From Pseudooctadecabacter sp. (lineage in GTDB: Bacteria; Pseudomonadota; Alphaproteobacteria; Rhodobacterales; Rhodobacteraceae), in NCBI GenBank assembly GCA_020628265.1, contig JAHDFG010000068.1:1-9582 (forward strand): a stretch of 9,582 nucleotides of DNA, read 5' to 3'. The notes under the pieces were generated by a model. That model worked only from the letters and a program-made list of their open reading frames with translations. It was not told the origin of the DNA and made no database searches. A program made the position numbers and the translations under genes. Shown piece after piece: positions 1-6,288 of this stretch (positions are counted from its first letter, which is position 1; every line of letters begins with the position of its first letter).

Positions 1-348
1 ACGCAGCGCCTGACGCGTCTGGTCGGAAAATCGAAATCCATGGACATGCATCTGACAGGCCGCATGATGCCTGCTGAAGAGGCGCTGACGTCTGGTTTGG
101 TCAGCCGTGTCGTGCCAGCCAAGAAACTGCGGGACGAAGCCCTGTCCGCCGCCCAGAAGATTGCCGAAAAATCCCTGCTGGCGTCCATGGCCGTCAAGGA
201 TGCGGTCAATCGGTCGTATGAGACGACGCTGGCCGAAGGCATCAATTACGAACGCCGCTTGTTCCAGTCGCTCTTTGCCACCGAAGATCAGGCCGAAGGG
301 ATGGCCTCCTTTGTCGAACAGCGCGAACCCCAGTTCCGCGACAAGTAG
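1..348 (+). CDS. Enoyl-CoA hydratase, C-terminal part (5' end outside window)
   Basis: This is the C-terminal 115 residues of a crotonase-superfamily enoyl-CoA hydratase, which adds water to trans-2-enoyl-CoA in beta-oxidation. The open frame runs in from base 1 and stops at TAG 346-348. The first visible residues TQRLTRLVGKSKSMDMHLTG, then AEEALTSGLVSRVVP, and the ending FATEDQAEGMASFVEQREP closely resemble the C-terminal half of short-chain (mitochondrial-type) enoyl-CoA hydratases. In that family both catalytic glutamates lie just before the GGTQRL motif, so they are upstream of this window and cannot be checked. Full-length members are about 258 residues, so roughly 140 are missing. An internal ATG at position 40 is not the real start. 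No strong terminator follows; the gap to rpsT is 147 bp. Other crotonases share the fold, so exact substrate length is uncertain. Confidence 0.9.
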   Translation, partial: TQRLTRLVGKSKSMDMHLTGRMMPAEEALTSGLVSRVVPAKKLRDEALSAAQKIAEKSLLASMAVKDAVNRSYETTLAEGINYERRLFQSLFATEDQAEGMASFVEQREPQFRDK

Positions 349-495
349 GGGTTCCCAAACCTGCATCAGTGCCCTATACGCACCGCTGAAATGCGCGTGA
401 TGCCCGCTTAGGCTCGAATCAATCCCGGTTGCGGACCGCCGGTGGGTTGCGTGTGTTAATGAATTTAACTGAACGAACCCGAAAGAGACCGATCC

Positions 496-759
496 ATGGC
501 AAACTCCCCTCAGGCGAAGAAGCGCGCCCGTCAGAACGAACGCCGTTTTGAAATCAACAAAGCACGCCGTTCCCGTATCCGCACCTTCCTGCGTCGCGCA
601 GAAGAAGCAATCGCATCCGGCGACAAGGACGCCGCCGCTGCGGCCGTCCGCGCTGTCCAGCCCGAACTGATGCGCGGCGTGTCCAAAGGCGTCTTCCACA
701 AGAACACCGCAGCCCGCAAAATGTCCCGCCTGACGGCGCGGGTCAAAGCGCTCGGCTAA
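496..759 (+). CDS. rpsT: 30S ribosomal protein S20
   Basis: This encodes an 87-residue, very basic protein matching S20, a primary 16S rRNA-binding protein of the small ribosomal subunit. The start MANSPQAKKRARQNERRFEI and the C-terminal HKNTAARKMSRLTARVKAL are hallmark S20 sequences, and the length is the family norm. The ATG at 496 is preceded by a purine-rich AAAGAGA (482-488), a modest ribosome-binding site. The gene is monocistronic: 147 bp separate it from the hydratase and an intrinsic terminator follows it at 811-837. Its position immediately upstream of dnaA is a common alphaproteobacterial arrangement. An antisense frame at 531-746 is a shadow of this gene. Confidence 0.97.
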   Translation: MANSPQAKKRARQNERRFEINKARRSRIRTFLRRAEEAIASGDKDAAAAAVRAVQPELMRGVSKGVFHKNTAARKMSRLTARVKALG

Positions 760-810
760 CCCTTTGGTAAGGGAATCGTGCGTGATGCGATTCCGTTACA
801 TTTGATCAAG

Positions 811-837
811 AGGCGTCCCACACGGGGCGCCTTTTTC
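811..837 (+). terminator. Rho-independent terminator of rpsT
   Basis: A 9-bp stem AGGCGTCCC (811-819) / GGGGCGCCT (824-832), with one T-G wobble and an ACAC loop, is followed directly by TTTTT (832-836). It lies 51 bp after the rpsT stop codon. On the opposite strand there is no T-run, so it acts only on rightward transcription. It isolates rpsT from dnaA, implying that dnaA needs its own promoter in the following 480 bp. Confidence 0.9.
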
Positions 838-1023
838 AATTTTGAGTCTCATTTTTGCCAAGCAGGCCGAAGACTTTTCCATAAGATTCAAGGGTCCGTC
901 AGATTCGTTTGAGAACGATCGCTGTCAAGCAGATGTTGCTGTTGAAATCGCACCGATCCAGCGGCTAGTTTTTCCCAGCGATTCATTCGTTCCTGGGGGA
1001 GCGTGGGACAGCAAGACAGCCTT

Positions 1024-1055
1024 GGCACCATATATGTGTGGGGACATATGGTGCC
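1024..1055. repeat. 10-bp perfect inverted repeat upstream of dnaA
   Basis: GGCACCATAT (1024-1033) and ATATGGTGCC (1046-1055) are exact reverse complements around a 12-nt spacer. A second, outer pair, AGCCTTG (1018-1024) and CAAGGCT (1073-1079), surrounds it. No T-run follows on either strand, so it is not a standard terminator. It could be an operator, a DNA cruciform or an RNA stem. No protein site I know matches it. Confidence 0.6.
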
Positions 1056-1063
1056 GCAAAACA

Positions 1064-1077
1064 CCTTGTTTTCAAGG
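1064..1077. repeat. Short hairpin CCTTG-TTTT-CAAGG
   Basis: A 5-bp perfect stem (1064-1068 / 1073-1077) with a TTTT loop lies 9 bp downstream of the larger inverted repeat. Its right arm also takes part in the outer AGCCTTG/CAAGGCT pairing, so the two structures would compete. It is weak on its own and may be chance. Confidence 0.3.
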
Positions 1078-1130
1078 CTAGGCTTGCAGGTCATGAGGTT
1101 TAAGGCGGGCATCAGAGTCTGTCAGCCATC

Positions 1131-1250
1131 ATGTTCAACCTACGTCGTCTTCTGTGCCGGAACTTGCCTTTGGACAGGGCTTCCGGCTTCACAAATCGGT
1201 CTGGTCGGAACGTCGCCGCAAGGTGTTTGCGGCGCCCCGATAAGTGTTGA
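1131..1250 (+). CDS. Possible 39-codon upstream ORF before dnaA
   Basis: An ATG at 1131 opens a frame of 39 codons ending at TGA 1248-1250, 72 bp before the dnaA ATG. The product would begin MFNLRRLLCRNLPLDRASGF and is rich in arginine and cysteine. I recognise no family. There is no clear Shine-Dalgarno sequence in front of the ATG, and the frame passes through both strong hairpins at 1153-1193 and 1214-1234, so the same bases may instead be selected for RNA structure. It could be a leader peptide controlling dnaA translation, or simply a chance ORF. Confidence 0.15.
   Translation: MFNLRRLLCRNLPLDRASGFTNRSGRNVAARCLRRPDKC
1153..1241 (+). promoter_or_regulatory. Two adjacent stable hairpins: structured dnaA leader or small RNA
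   Basis: Hairpin 1 covers 1153-1193. TGT/ACA pairs outside; then GCCGGAA (1156-1162) pairs with TTCCGGC (1181-1187); then GCCTT (1166-1170) pairs with AGGGC (1176-1180, one wobble) around the loop TGGAC. Single 3-nt bulges sit on opposite sides. Hairpin 2 is a perfect 8-bp stem CGCCGCAA (1214-1221) / TTGCGGCG (1227-1234) with loop GGTGT, optionally enclosed by ATCGG (1195-1199) / CCGAT (1237-1241). No T-run follows, so these are not intrinsic terminators. If dnaA is transcribed from upstream of 1153, they would form a structured leader ending 82 nt before the start codon. Regulated dnaA leaders are known in Caulobacter. Identity as any named riboswitch is not supported. Confidence 0.45.
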
Positions 1251-1322
1251 CCGTCAGGAGCCTTGGATCGCGTCAGAGTGGTGGCAGCCACATGGAACTG
1301 GATCAGGGACGGACAAGACAGA

Positions 1323-2651
1323 ATGACGACGGCGCATTGGGAGCAGGTAAAGGCAGATATGAAATCGGCCATCGGGGCTGGGAACTATAAAAGCTGGATC
1401 GAGCCTTTGTCGCTCAAGACGACAACGGAAGGTGTCGCGCACTTGGGCGCCCCCAACCCTTTCGTCGGGGACTACGTTGGCAAGACCTACGGCGACCAGA
1501 TCATCTACCACCTCAACCGTCAGGGGCTGAGCGTCCAGCGCCTCGCGTTCGAAGTCGAAGGCAAAAGCCCTGCCGCCCAACCCGCACCTGCCCAGTCCGC
1601 TGCCCCCGCGAAATCCGACGCCCAGCCGGATCAACGCTTCACCTTCGACACCTTCGTCGTCGGCAAGCCCAATGAATTGGCCCATGCCGCCGCCAAACGC
1701 GTGGCCGAGGGTGGCCCGGCGACATTCAACCCTCTGTTTTTGTATGGCGGCGTTGGCCTCGGGAAAACGCACCTGATGCACGCGATTGCCCATGAGCTGG
1801 CAGAAAAGCGCCCTGACCTGAACGTTCTTTACATTTCCGCCGACCAGTTCATCTACCGGTTCATTTCCGCACTGCGTGACCGCAAGATCATGGACTTCAA
1901 GCAGCACTTCCGGTCCGTGGATGTTCTGATGGTCGATGACATCCAGTTCCTCGAAGGCAAAGATTCCACGCAAGAGGAGTTCTTCCACACCTTCAACGCG
2001 CTGGTCGATCAGAACAAACAACTGGTCATTTCGGCTGACCGTGCCCCTGGCGAAATTCGCGACCTCAGCGAACGGATCAAATCCCGCCTGCAGTGCGGTC
2101 TTGTCGTTGACCTGCATCCGACCGATTTTGAGCTGCGGTTGGGCATCCTTCACGCCAAACAGGAAACCTATCTGGGCGTCTATCCCGGCGTAGAAGTGGC
2201 GCCTGGCGTGCTTGAATTCCTCGCACACCGGATTTCCAGCAACGTCCGCGTTCTCGAAGGGGCTTTGAACCGTCTGTATGCGCTGGCGTCTCTCGTTGGT
2301 CGCACGGTGACGGTCGAGATGGCACAGGATTGTCTGTCGGATATCCTGCGTGCGTCAGACCGCAAGCTGACAATCGAAGAAATCCAGCGCAAGGTGTCCG
2401 AACACTACGACATTCGCCTCAGCGATATGCTGGGGCCAAAGCGGACCCGCAGCCTTGCTCGTCCGCGCCAGATCGCCATGTGGCTGTGCAAACAGCTGAC
2501 CAGCCGCAGCCTGCCTGAAATCGGCCGCAAATTCGGCAAGCGTGATCACACCACGATCATGCATGGCGTGCGAAAAATCGACGAGTTGCGCCAGTCCGAC
2601 AGCCAGATCGCCGACGATCTGGAACTGTTGCGCCGCGCACTGGAGGATTAA
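1323..2651 (+). CDS. dnaA: Chromosomal replication initiator protein DnaA
   Basis: This 442-residue AAA+ ATPase binds DnaA boxes, melts oriC and loads the replicative helicase. Domain I (about 1-80) carries the typical WIEPL segment at 25-29. Domain II is a short Ala/Pro-rich linker (about 81-103). The AAA+ domain has Walker A GGVGLGKTH (142-150), Walker B LMVDD (202-206) and the LSERIKSRL box. Domain IV carries the DnaA signature with KRDHTTIMHGVR at 406-417. ATG 1323 is chosen because MTTAHWEQVK aligns with family N-termini. The frame is open back to a TTG at 1263, but those 20 residues do not look like DnaA, and AGGAG (1256-1260) is only 2 nt from that TTG. GGACGGA (1307-1313) is a weak ribosome-binding site for 1323. 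The gene is followed by dnaN on the same strand. Confidence 0.97.
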   Translation: MTTAHWEQVKADMKSAIGAGNYKSWIEPLSLKTTTEGVAHLGAPNPFVGDYVGKTYGDQIIYHLNRQGLSVQRLAFEVEGKSPAAQPAPAQSAAPAKSDAQPDQRFTFDTFVVGKPNELAHAAAKRVAEGGPATFNPLFLYGGVGLGKTHLMHAIAHELAEKRPDLNVLYISADQFIYRFISALRDRKIMDFKQHFRSVDVLMVDDIQFLEGKDSTQEEFFHTFNALVDQNKQLVISADRAPGEIRDLSERIKSRLQCGLVVDLHPTDFELRLGILHAKQETYLGVYPGVEVAPGVLEFLAHRISSNVRVLEGALNRLYALASLVGRTVTVEMAQDCLSDILRASDRKLTIEEIQRKVSEHYDIRLSDMLGPKRTRSLARPRQIAMWLCKQLTSRSLPEIGRKFGKRDHTTIMHGVRKIDELRQSDSQIADDLELLRRALED

Positions 2652-2768
2652 GGCCACATAGCCTTGTCATATTGGGTCTGACGTTCCACAAAACACTTGT
2701 GGGCGGAGCAAAAACAGATACGTTCTCCGTCCCACCCGAACGCGGGGGCAAAGGACGGAGACAGGGCC

Positions 2769-3887
2769 ATGAAACTCAGCATCGAACGCGCGACACTGCT
2801 TAAGGCCGTGGCACAAGCCCAGTCGGTTGTTGAACGCCGGAACACCATTCCGATCCTCGCGAATGTCCTGATCGAGGCCGAAGGGTCCGAGGCCACGTTC
2901 CGCGCCACCGATCTCGATATCGAGGTGGTGGACAAAGCCGCAGCGCAGGTCGAGCGGGCAGGGGCCACGACCGTCTCCGCTGTGACGCTCAACGAGATTG
3001 TGCGCAAGCTGCCCGACGGCGCCCTTGTGACCCTGACCGAAGACAGCGCCTCGGGCCGGTTGACGATCGAGGCGGGCCGCTCGAACTTCAGTCTCGCGAC
3101 CCTGCCCAAGGAAGATTTTCCCGTGATGGCGTCGTCCGATTACGCGGCAAACTTCTCCGCGCCCGCACCCGTCCTGCGTCGCCTGTTCGACAAGTCCAAG
3201 TTTGCGATTTCAACAGAAGAAACGCGGTACTACCTGAACGGTGTCTACATGCATGTGGCCGATGCGGACGGCGGCAAGGTGCTGCGCTGTGTTGCGACCG
3301 ATGGCCACCGTCTGGCCCGCATTGACGCCGACCTGCCCGAAGGGGCGGACGGCATGGCGGGCGTCATCGTCCCCCGTAAAACCGTCGGCGAACTGCGCAA
3401 GCTGCTGGATGACGACGATATGAAGATTGCGGTCTCCGTGTCCGAGACAAAGATCCGCTTCGCAACGCCGGATATTACGCTCACATCCAAGGTGATCGAC
3501 GGAACCTTCCCCGATTACACCCGCGTTATTCCGCAAGGAAACACCCGCAAGCTGGAAGTGGACGCGTCCGAATTTGCGAAAGCCGTGGACCGCGTAGCCA
3601 CAGTTTCGTCAGAACGGTCCCGCGCTGTGAAGCTGCAACTGGACGAAGACCGGCTGGTGCTTTCGGTCAATGCCCCTGATAGCGGTGCCGCCGAAGAAGA
3701 ACTGGCCGTTGCCTATGGCGACGAACGGCTGGAAATCGGGTTCAACGCAAAATACCTGCTGGAAATCGCAAGTCAGGTCGATCGGGAGAACGCGGTCTTC
3801 ATGTTCAATTCTTCCGGCGACCCGACCCTGATGCGCGAAGGCAATGACACATCGGCGGTCTACGTCGTGATGCCGATGCGGGTGTGA
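2769..3887 (+). CDS. dnaN: DNA polymerase III beta subunit (sliding clamp)
   Basis: This 372-residue protein is the homodimeric ring that tethers polymerase III to DNA and also binds repair polymerases, MutS/MutL and Hda-type regulators. MKLSIERATLLKAVAQAQSV at the start, TDGHRLAR at 177-184 and the C-terminal VVMPMR are standard clamp sequences. Three repeated clamp domains fit the length (E. coli 366). ATG 2769 has a good ribosome-binding site, GGACGGAG (2753-2760), 8 nt upstream, while the frame extended back to TTG 2697 adds 24 residues unlike the family. The gap from dnaA is 117 bp and contains only a weak CCACAA/TTGTGG hairpin (2686-2702), so dnaA-dnaN co-transcription is likely. The stop codon abuts a palindrome at 3888. 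Confidence 0.97.
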   Translation: MKLSIERATLLKAVAQAQSVVERRNTIPILANVLIEAEGSEATFRATDLDIEVVDKAAAQVERAGATTVSAVTLNEIVRKLPDGALVTLTEDSASGRLTIEAGRSNFSLATLPKEDFPVMASSDYAANFSAPAPVLRRLFDKSKFAISTEETRYYLNGVYMHVADADGGKVLRCVATDGHRLARIDADLPEGADGMAGVIVPRKTVGELRKLLDDDDMKIAVSVSETKIRFATPDITLTSKVIDGTFPDYTRVIPQGNTRKLEVDASEFAKAVDRVATVSSERSRAVKLQLDEDRLVLSVNAPDSGAAEEELAVAYGDERLEIGFNAKYLLEIASQVDRENAVFMFNSSGDPTLMREGNDTSAVYVVMPMRV

Positions 3888-3938
3888 CCAAAATTCCTGA
3901 ATTTTGGTGGGCCCAACAAATTTCCGGAAATTTGTTGG
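3888..3938. repeat. Adjacent palindrome pair between dnaN and recF
   Basis: The first palindrome begins at the base after the dnaN stop: CCAAAATTC (3888-3896), CT, GAATTTTGG (3899-3907). Five bases later a perfect 26-bp palindrome spans 3913-3938, from CCAACAAATTTCC to GGAAATTTGTTGG. Neither is followed by a T-run outside its stem, so they are not textbook intrinsic terminators on either strand. As RNA they would form two stable hairpins separating dnaN from recF and could protect the dnaN 3' end. The same two-palindrome layout recurs after gyrB (9473-9520). Confidence 0.85.
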
Positions 3939-3946
3939 ACGCTGAA

Positions 3947-3978
3947 AAGAAGGGCCGCGCATAATGTCGGCCCTTTTT
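3947..3978 (+). promoter_or_regulatory. Terminator-like hairpin enclosing the recF ribosome-binding site and start codon
   Basis: AAGAAGGGCCG (3947-3957) can pair with CGGCCCTTTTT (3968-3978): 11 bp with one G-T wobble and a 10-nt loop CGCATAATGT. The recF ATG (3964-3966) lies in the loop and its Shine-Dalgarno sequence AAGAAGGG (3947-3954) lies in the stem. The GC core ends in a TTTTT tract (3974-3978), so the element also has the shape of an intrinsic terminator acting on transcripts from dnaN. It could lower recF output by termination, by blocking ribosome entry, or both. The pairing is read directly from the sequence; function is inferred. Confidence 0.55.
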
Positions 3979-5073
3979 CTGTCAAACCTGACGCTCTCCC
4001 ACTACCGCTCCCACAAACGGGCCCGGCTCTCGCTTGATGGCCGCCCTGTGGCGATCTACGGACCCAATGGGGCGGGTAAGACCAATATCCTTGAAGCCGT
4101 TTCAATCCTGTCGCCCGGGCGTGGCCTGCGCCGCGCCTCCTCTCAGGACATGACACGTCGGCCCGAGGCTTTGGGCTGGAAAGTGACCGCCGAACTGGAT
4201 GCTTTGGGGCAAAGGCACGAGATTGAAACATGGTCCGAAGGAGGTGCCTCCCGCCAGACCAAGATCGACGGGAAAGCCGCACCTCAAATCGCACTTGGCC
4301 GCATCAACCGCGTGCTCTGGTTGATCCCTGCCATGGACCGGCTTTGGATCGAAGGGGCCGAAGGCCGCCGCCGGTTCCTCGACCGTGCAACGCTCTCGTT
4401 CGAACCGACCCATGCGGAGGCCGTGCTGACATATGAAAAGGCCATGCGGGAACGCAACAGGTTGCTTAAGGACATGGTCCGCGACGCCCATTGGTATGCG
4501 GCGCTGGAACGTCAGATGGCGGATGCTGCCGCAGCGATCCATTCCAATCGGGCCGCGGCCCTTGCACGACTGAGTGCCGCGCAGCAAGAGGCAGAAACCG
4601 CCTTTCCCACTGCGACCCTTGCCTTGACGCATGCCGAACCGTCCTGCGACGCGCCAGAGGATGCGGAGGCGATGCGTGCCGCCTTCGCTGACAGCCGGTC
4701 CCGCGACATCGCAGCAGGCCGCACCTTGGTCGGCCCCCACCGCGCCGATCTGGAGGCCGTATTCGCTGCCAAAGGCGTCGATGCCAAAGACTGCTCGACA
4801 GGGGAGCAGAAAGCCCTGCTTATTTCACTCATCCTTGCCAACGGACGTGCGCTGAAGGCTGATATTGGCGCCGCGCCGATCCTGCTGCTGGACGAAGTCG
4901 CGGCCCATCTTGATGCGGGGCGCAGGGCCGCCCTTTATGAAGAAATCTGTGCCTTGGGCTGTCAGGCCTTCATGACCGGAACAGGGCCTGAGCTTTTCGA
5001 GGAACTTGACGACCGCGCACAATACGTCGAAGTGACAGAAGACAACGGCGTCTCACAGGCCTCACAGAAATGA
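3964..5073 (+). CDS. recF: DNA replication and repair protein RecF
   Basis: This 369-residue SMC/ABC-type ATPase acts with RecO and RecR to load RecA at single-stranded gaps. Walker A GPNGAGKT is at 33-40, the ABC signature STGEQKALL starts at 278, and Walker B ILLLDE ends at 310-311 followed by the family motif VAAHLD. The length matches the family (E. coli 357). ATG 3964 has the ribosome-binding site AAGAAGGG 9 nt upstream, and no other in-frame ATG occurs before Walker A. The start region is folded into the hairpin at 3947-3978. The stop codon overlaps the start of the LysE-type gene (ATGA, 5070-5073), implying translational coupling. The order dnaA-dnaN-recF is widely conserved. Confidence 0.97.
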   Translation: MSALFLSNLTLSHYRSHKRARLSLDGRPVAIYGPNGAGKTNILEAVSILSPGRGLRRASSQDMTRRPEALGWKVTAELDALGQRHEIETWSEGGASRQTKIDGKAAPQIALGRINRVLWLIPAMDRLWIEGAEGRRRFLDRATLSFEPTHAEAVLTYEKAMRERNRLLKDMVRDAHWYAALERQMADAAAAIHSNRAAALARLSAAQQEAETAFPTATLALTHAEPSCDAPEDAEAMRAAFADSRSRDIAAGRTLVGPHRADLEAVFAAKGVDAKDCSTGEQKALLISLILANGRALKADIGAAPILLLDEVAAHLDAGRRAALYEEICALGCQAFMTGTGPELFEELDDRAQYVEVTEDNGVSQASQK

Positions 5074-5693
5074 CCATCAGCCCCACCGAACTGGCGCTCT
5101 ATGCGGGCGCACTTACGATCCTGTTCCTGACACCCGGTCCGGTCTGGGTCGGGTTGATTGCTCGTGCGCTGTCTGGCGGGTTTCAGGCCGCATGGCCGCT
5201 TACCCTTGGCGTGGTGATTGGCGATGTGATGTGGGCCGTCTTCGCGATCCTCGGCATGGCATGGATTGTCGAACAATACCCCGGCACCCTGGAGGCGTTG
5301 AAATGGTTCGCCTGCGTCACCTTCATCGTCATGGGCTGGCTGATCATCCGCTCCGCGGACAAGGACCTGAGCAAGGCGGACGGTCGCCTCACACGACCCG
5401 GCGTTTGGGCGGGCTTCGTGGCGGGACTTGCCGTGATCCTCGGAAACCCGAAGGCGATCCTGTTCTACATGGGGATGTTGCCGGGCTTCTTTGATCTGGG
5501 CGCTTTTACCACTGCTGACATCATCGCCATCGCCGCTATGTCTGCGATCATTCCCCTGATCGGAAACCTGCTGATCGCGGCCATGGTCGACCGCGTCCGC
5601 CGCCTTCTGACCTCACCAACAGCGGTCCGCCGGATGAACATCACTGCAGGTGTCCTGTTGATCGGTGTGGGCCTTGTGATCCCGTTTACCTAG
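5070..5693 (+). CDS. LysE/RhtB-family amino acid or metabolite exporter
   Basis: This 207-residue hydrophobic protein has about six predicted membrane segments. The family motif LTPGPVWVG is at 20-28, in the first helix, and GNPKAILFYMGMLPGF is at 125-140, after a charged cytoplasmic loop (about 94-110) rich in Lys, Asp and Arg. The LysE/RhtB superfamily exports amino acids such as lysine, threonine or homoserine lactone by proton exchange; substrate cannot be told from sequence. The start ATG 5070 overlaps the recF stop by 4 bp and has no strong ribosome-binding site of its own, so expression probably depends on recF translation. Its last 8 bp overlap the end of the convergent tetR gene, with no terminator visible between them. 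Confidence 0.88.
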   Translation: MTISPTELALYAGALTILFLTPGPVWVGLIARALSGGFQAAWPLTLGVVIGDVMWAVFAILGMAWIVEQYPGTLEALKWFACVTFIVMGWLIIRSADKDLSKADGRLTRPGVWAGFVAGLAVILGNPKAILFYMGMLPGFFDLGAFTTADIIAIAAMSAIIPLIGNLLIAAMVDRVRRLLTSPTAVRRMNITAGVLLIGVGLVIPFT

Positions 5694-6267
5694 CGGGGGT
5701 CAACCATGCGGAGAGATACGTCTCGAAGCGATCGGTGATCTCTGTGCTGGAATGCAAGGCGCAGAAGTTCAGCGCGATGACCTGAACCATAAAGGCCTGC
5801 ACGCCCTCCGCTTGCAACTCCAGATCGATGTCTTTGCGAACGGCATCGCCCCACGTGGACAGCCAGCCCGCGACAATCTCCATATGGCGCCCGAAGCTTT
5901 GCGTGATGGGGCCAAGATCTGTTTCGAGTGCTGCACCCGAATAGCGCAGAATGATATCGAACGAGACCCTGTCGCGCGCTGCGACCTGAAACAGCGGTTC
6001 ATGGGCGTCAGCAAGGCTGCGCGGATCGGTCGGGGCGGCTTGCTCCATCTGGTCAAGCGCCGCATGCAAGTCAGCGCCGATCAGGGCTGACAGCAATCTG
6101 TCCTTGTCGGCAAAATGCGAAAACACGGTCCCCTTGGCGACGCCGGCCTTCAGGGCGACTTCCTCCATCCGCAAGGCGTCATATCCATTGAGGTCCGACA
6201 AAGACCGTGCGGCCGTCAGCAGGCGGTCATGCGTCTCGATTTTTCGTTTTTGCGGTGCGCGGCTCAT
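5686..6267 (-). CDS. TetR-family transcriptional regulator
   Basis: This 193-residue one-component regulator has an N-terminal helix-turn-helix of TetR type at about 16-60, including MEEVALKAGVAKGTVFSHFA followed by DKDRLL. The C-terminal ligand and dimer domain is not identifiable further. The frame is open to a GTG at 6282, but that codon has no Shine-Dalgarno sequence, and MSRAPQKRKIETHDRLL from ATG 6267 looks like a normal TetR start, with purine-rich GGGAAAAGAAG just upstream. It is divergent from the quinone oxidoreductase, and the intervening 110 bp contain three TGACCNNGGTCA operators, the expected site for a TetR dimer. The likely role is autorepression and repression of the neighbour until an electrophile or quinone-like ligand binds. 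The 3' end overlaps the exporter gene by 8 bp. Confidence 0.9.
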   Translation of the reverse strand: MSRAPQKRKIETHDRLLTAARSLSDLNGYDALRMEEVALKAGVAKGTVFSHFADKDRLLSALIGADLHAALDQMEQAAPTDPRSLADAHEPLFQVAARDRVSFDIILRYSGAALETDLGPITQSFGRHMEIVAGWLSTWGDAVRKDIDLELQAEGVQAFMVQVIALNFCALHSSTEITDRFETYLSAWLTPAR

Positions 6268-6288
6268 GGCTTCTTTTCCCACGTTTTC

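Larger units (their letters stand above)
838..1322. other. Gene-poor dnaA upstream region with strong inverted repeats
   Basis: About 485 bp between the rpsT terminator and the dnaA start. By eye it is less GC-rich than the flanking genes, and no frame in it gives a recognisable protein. I looked on both strands for DnaA boxes (TTATCCACA) and found nothing better than 7 of 9 (TTTTCCATA near 876), so the sequence gives no support for an origin here. It does contain a 10-bp inverted repeat at 1024/1055, a short hairpin at 1064-1077, two stable hairpins at 1153-1193 and 1214-1234, and a 39-codon ORF at 1131-1250. The dnaA promoter must lie here, but I could not single out a convincing -35/-10 pair. 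Confidence 0.6.

Noticed and set aside
455..469. GTTAA-N5-TTAAC upstream of rpsT as a CtrA site
   Set aside because: The CtrA consensus is TTAA-N7-TTAA; the spacing here is 5, so the match fails.
876..884. TTTTCCATA as a DnaA box
   Set aside because: Two mismatches to TTATCCACA and no cluster of further boxes nearby.
1263..1322. dnaA N-terminal extension starting at TTG 1263
   Set aside because: The 20 extra residues do not resemble DnaA, AGGAG is only 2 nt from the TTG, and ATG 1323 matches family N-termini.
888..1326. Open frames on both strands between rpsT and dnaA (888-1112 minus, 1003-1326 plus)
   Set aside because: No family resemblance and no clear ribosome-binding sites; the plus frame runs into the dnaA start region out of frame.
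1254..2228. 324-codon open frame antisense to dnaA
   Set aside because: A codon-bias shadow of dnaA with no recognisable domain.
2697..2768. dnaN extension from TTG 2697
   Set aside because: The extra 24 residues are not clamp-like, and ATG 2769 has a well-placed ribosome-binding site.
3888..3938. The dnaN-recF palindromes as classical Rho-independent terminators
   Set aside because: No T-run follows either stem on either strand; the T-run near this place belongs to the separate hairpin at 3947-3978.
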